Shown here: positions 20,202 to 21,647 of the stretch, piece by piece
Position numbering within the stretch: position 1 is the first letter of the stretch
How the letters are laid out: each line of letters begins with the position of its first letter
NCBI GenBank assembly: GCA_016206685.1
Contig: JACQRB010000035.1
Coordinates: forward strand, 1-21,647
Source of the DNA: Candidatus Omnitrophota bacterium
GTDB taxonomy: Bacteria > Omnitrophota > Gorgyraeia > Aquiviventales > Aquiviventaceae
Length of the DNA: 21,647 nucleotides
Direction of reading: 5' to 3'
Translations under genes and position numbers: made by a program
The notes under the pieces: model-generated
Told to the model about the DNA's origin: nothing
Seen by the model: only the letters and a program-made list of their open reading frames with translations
The model's database searches: none

Positions 20202-21184
20202 GCTGTGCTCCTTTCGATCCGTCCAATGATCCACGCCGGCACGCCGCGTCGCGCCAAGAACTGCACGACGGCGCGCGCCTCGCGCGGCCGGCACGTGAGC
20301 GCCATCCCGATCCCCATGTTGAACGTCGCGTCCATCTCCTCACGGGCGATGCGTCCCGCCTCCTGAATCCGCTGGAAGATCGCCGGCGTCCGCCAGCTCC
20401 CCCGCGTCCAGCGCACGCGCAAGCGCGGCTGCTTGGCGACGAGGCCCGGCAGGCGTCTCGCCAGCCCCCCGCCGGTCACATGCGCGATCGCGCTCACGCG
20501 ATAGCGCGAGGCGGCGGCCAGGACCGGCTTGACATAGATGCGCGTGGGCGCAAGCAACTGGCGCTTGAAGCGCCTCATCTGCGCAGGGCCCAAGACCGCG
20601 CGCACGAGCGAAAACCCGTTGGCATGCACGCCCGAGGAGGCGAGGCCCACGACGACGTCGCCCGCGCGCACCCGGGAGCCGTCGATCAGGCGCGCGCGTT
20701 CCACCACGCCGACGCAGAACCCGGCCACGTCATACTCCTGCGGCCCGTACACCCCCGGCATCTCAGCGGTCTCCCCGCCCACCAGCGCGCACCCGCTCAT
20801 CGCGCATCCGCGCGCGATGCCGCGGATGAGCGCGCTCAAGATGCGCGGGCTGATCTTGCCCATCGCCACGTAGTCCAGGAAAAAGAGCGGCTGCGCCCCG
20901 TAGGCCAGGATGTCGTTGGTGTTCATGGCGACGACGTCCACGCCGATGCCGGCATGCGCGCCGCACTGCTGCGCGAGCTTGAGTTTCGTGCCGACGCCGT
21001 CCGTCGAGGACACCAGGACCGGGTCGCGATACCGGTGAACCGCAAACCGGAACAGCGCGGCGAACTGCCCCCGGTCCGGCAGCACCTCGGGACCGTGCGT
21101 CGCGCGGATGACCGGCGCCAGCTTCGCAATCGCATGGTCCGCCGCCGCGATATCCACCCCCGCCTTCCGATACGTGGCAGACAT
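20198..21184 (-). CDS. purM: phosphoribosylformylglycinamidine cyclo-ligase (AIR synthetase)
   Basis: PurM closes the imidazole ring to form AIR. The protein is 328 aa from the ATG at 21184, which begins M-S-A-T-Y-R-K-A-G-V-D-I as the family does. Motifs include S-S-T-D-G-V-G-T-K-L-K near residue 67, A-M-N-T-N-D-I-L-A-Y-G-A near 93, L-V-G-G-E-T-A-E-M-P-G near 143, and H-V-T-G-G-G-L in the C-terminal part. The reading frame stays open to 21343, but that stretch is the palindromic spacer element and is not conserved protein. No good ribosome-binding site is seen before 21184. Its stop overlaps purD. Confidence 0.96.
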   Translation of the reverse strand: MSATYRKAGVDIAAADHAIAKLAPVIRATHGPEVLPDRGQFAALFRFAVHRYRDPVLVSSTDGVGTKLKLAQQCGAHAGIGVDVVAMNTNDILAYGAQPLFFLDYVAMGKISPRILSALIRGIARGCAMSGCALVGGETAEMPGVYGPQEYDVAGFCVGVVERARLIDGSRVRAGDVVVGLASSGVHANGFSLVRAVLGPAQMRRFKRQLLAPTRIYVKPVLAAASRYRVSAIAHVTGGGLARRLPGLVAKQPRLRVRWTRGSWRTPAIFQRIQEAGRIAREEMDATFNMGIGMALTCRPREARAVVQFLARRGVPAWIIGRIERSTA

Positions 21185-21198
21185 GTGATCGATGTCAA

Positions 21199-21323
21199 CC
21201 CTGGCTGGGCTTGGCTTCGCCCTTCGCGCTCCGCTCAGCGAATTTTTCTGCGCCAACCTGATGGTCAGGGGCTCGAAAAATTCGGAATTCGCGTCGCTGC
21301 GAAGGGCTCGCCGCCCGCCAGGG
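21199..21323. repeat. long imperfect palindromic element between purF and purM
   Basis: The two ~50-nt arms are largely complementary: CCCTGGC (21199) with GCCAGGG (21317), CCCTTCGC (21220) with GCGAAGGG, and CGAATTTTTC with GAAAAATTCG (21275). A small central palindrome is CCTGA-TGG-TCAGG. The whole would fold into one hairpin of about 125 nt in the mRNA. It lacks a terminator-like U-tract at its base and looks like a miniature mobile or REP-like element, possibly affecting purF-purM mRNA. Confidence 0.7.
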
Positions 21324-21336
21324 CAACCGGAGAGCT

Positions 21337-21647
21337 CTAGCATTTACCTTCGCCGGCGTGCTTCTCCAGCGCGAACTTGTCCGCGTCTTCGCCGAACGGG
21401 ATCGGGTACGTGCCGCTCCAGCAGGCGTTGCAGTAGCGGTCCGGCTTGCCCACAGACTTCAGCAAGCCGTCCAGCGACAAGTAGCCCAGGCTATCCGCCC
21501 CGATGAATTTGCAGATCTCCTCGAGGGAGAGCCGGTTGGCGATGAGCTCCTTGCGGGTCGGGAAATCAATCCCGTAGAAGCAGGAAAAGCGCGTGGGCGG
21601 GCAGCTCACCCGCATATGGATCTGTGTGGCCCCGGCCTCCCGGAGGC
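21337..21647 (-). CDS. purF: amidophosphoribosyltransferase, C-terminal part (cut by window edge)
   Basis: These are the last ~100 residues of PurF, which starts purine synthesis by making phosphoribosylamine from PRPP and glutamine. The frame continues past the right edge. The C-terminal signature is clear: H-M-R-V-S-C-P-P, C-F-Y-G-I-D-F-P-T-R-K-E-L-I-A, and Y-C-N-A-C-W-S-G-T-Y-P. The Cys of C-F-Y-G-I-D and the Cys pair in C-N-A-C match the 4Fe-4S ligands of the Bacillus subtilis-type, oxygen-sensitive enzyme. The remaining ligand and the catalytic N-terminal Cys lie outside the window. It heads the purine run. Confidence 0.96.
   Translation of the reverse strand, partial: LREAGATQIHMRVSCPPTRFSCFYGIDFPTRKELIANRLSLEEICKFIGADSLGYLSLDGLLKSVGKPDRYCNACWSGTYPIPFGEDADKFALEKHAGEGKC

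Noticed and set aside
21193..21198. TTGACA just before purM as a promoter
   Set aside because: The matching -10 would fall inside the purM coding sequence and is poor.

Overview
The window is GC-rich bacterial chromosome with densely packed housekeeping genes. Apart from one clear plus-strand gene, everything is on the minus strand. Overlapping stop/start junctions (ATGA, TGATG, TAATG) are common. Gene content (split transketolase, long-form HisG, a 29-aa COX24-type ribosomal protein, the purFMDE-tsaC-phosphatase-rpiB-glyA-nrdR string) points to an uncultivated Gram-negative-type lineage. Candidatus Omnitrophota or a neighbouring phylum would fit, but this is inference from gene order and cannot be settled from the window alone.

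Right part, read in transcription direction (minus strand, 21647 down to 13691): the purF 3' end, a long palindromic spacer, then purM-purD-purE-tsaC/sua5-LMW phosphatase-rpiB-glyA-nrdR. Most of these are translationally coupled and cover purine synthesis, one-carbon supply, pentose phosphates, tRNA t6A and control of ribonucleotide reductase. Three paralogous single-domain response regulators follow. Between the first and the second lies a clear cyclic-di-GMP-I (GEMM-I) riboswitch whose last helix strand is also the 5' arm of an intrinsic terminator. This predicts a ligand-ON transcriptional switch for the two downstream receivers.

Middle (9.7-13.7 kb): a plus-strand PpiD/SurA-like membrane chaperone is convergent with the receivers. 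Next to it is a small two-helix membrane protein gene with a near-consensus promoter that would give a leaderless mRNA. Beyond that is an AT-richer accessory island with a DUF5343 protein and a DUF3800 protein. The two genes share an upstream GTACTTGACA motif and are separated by a strong 11-bp inverted repeat. This pair is the best candidate for an undescribed accessory (possibly defence) module.

Left part (9.7 kb down to 63): hisG with its own consensus promoter, the COX24-type mini ribosomal protein, a TPR lipoprotein, and split transketolase. A YefM/RelE-type toxin-antitoxin pair with a strong promoter comes next and runs straight into ispE-tRNA-Gln-glmU-prs-rplY, a conserved housekeeping order. 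The ispE stop codon lies inside the tRNA gene. GlmU carries an unusual ~100-residue Lys/Arg-rich tail.

Two 7-nt tandem-repeat tracts form the 3' ends of genes (rpiB and the transketolase C subunit). A 24-bp sequence occurs twice, near 8 and near 11991, with only two differences.
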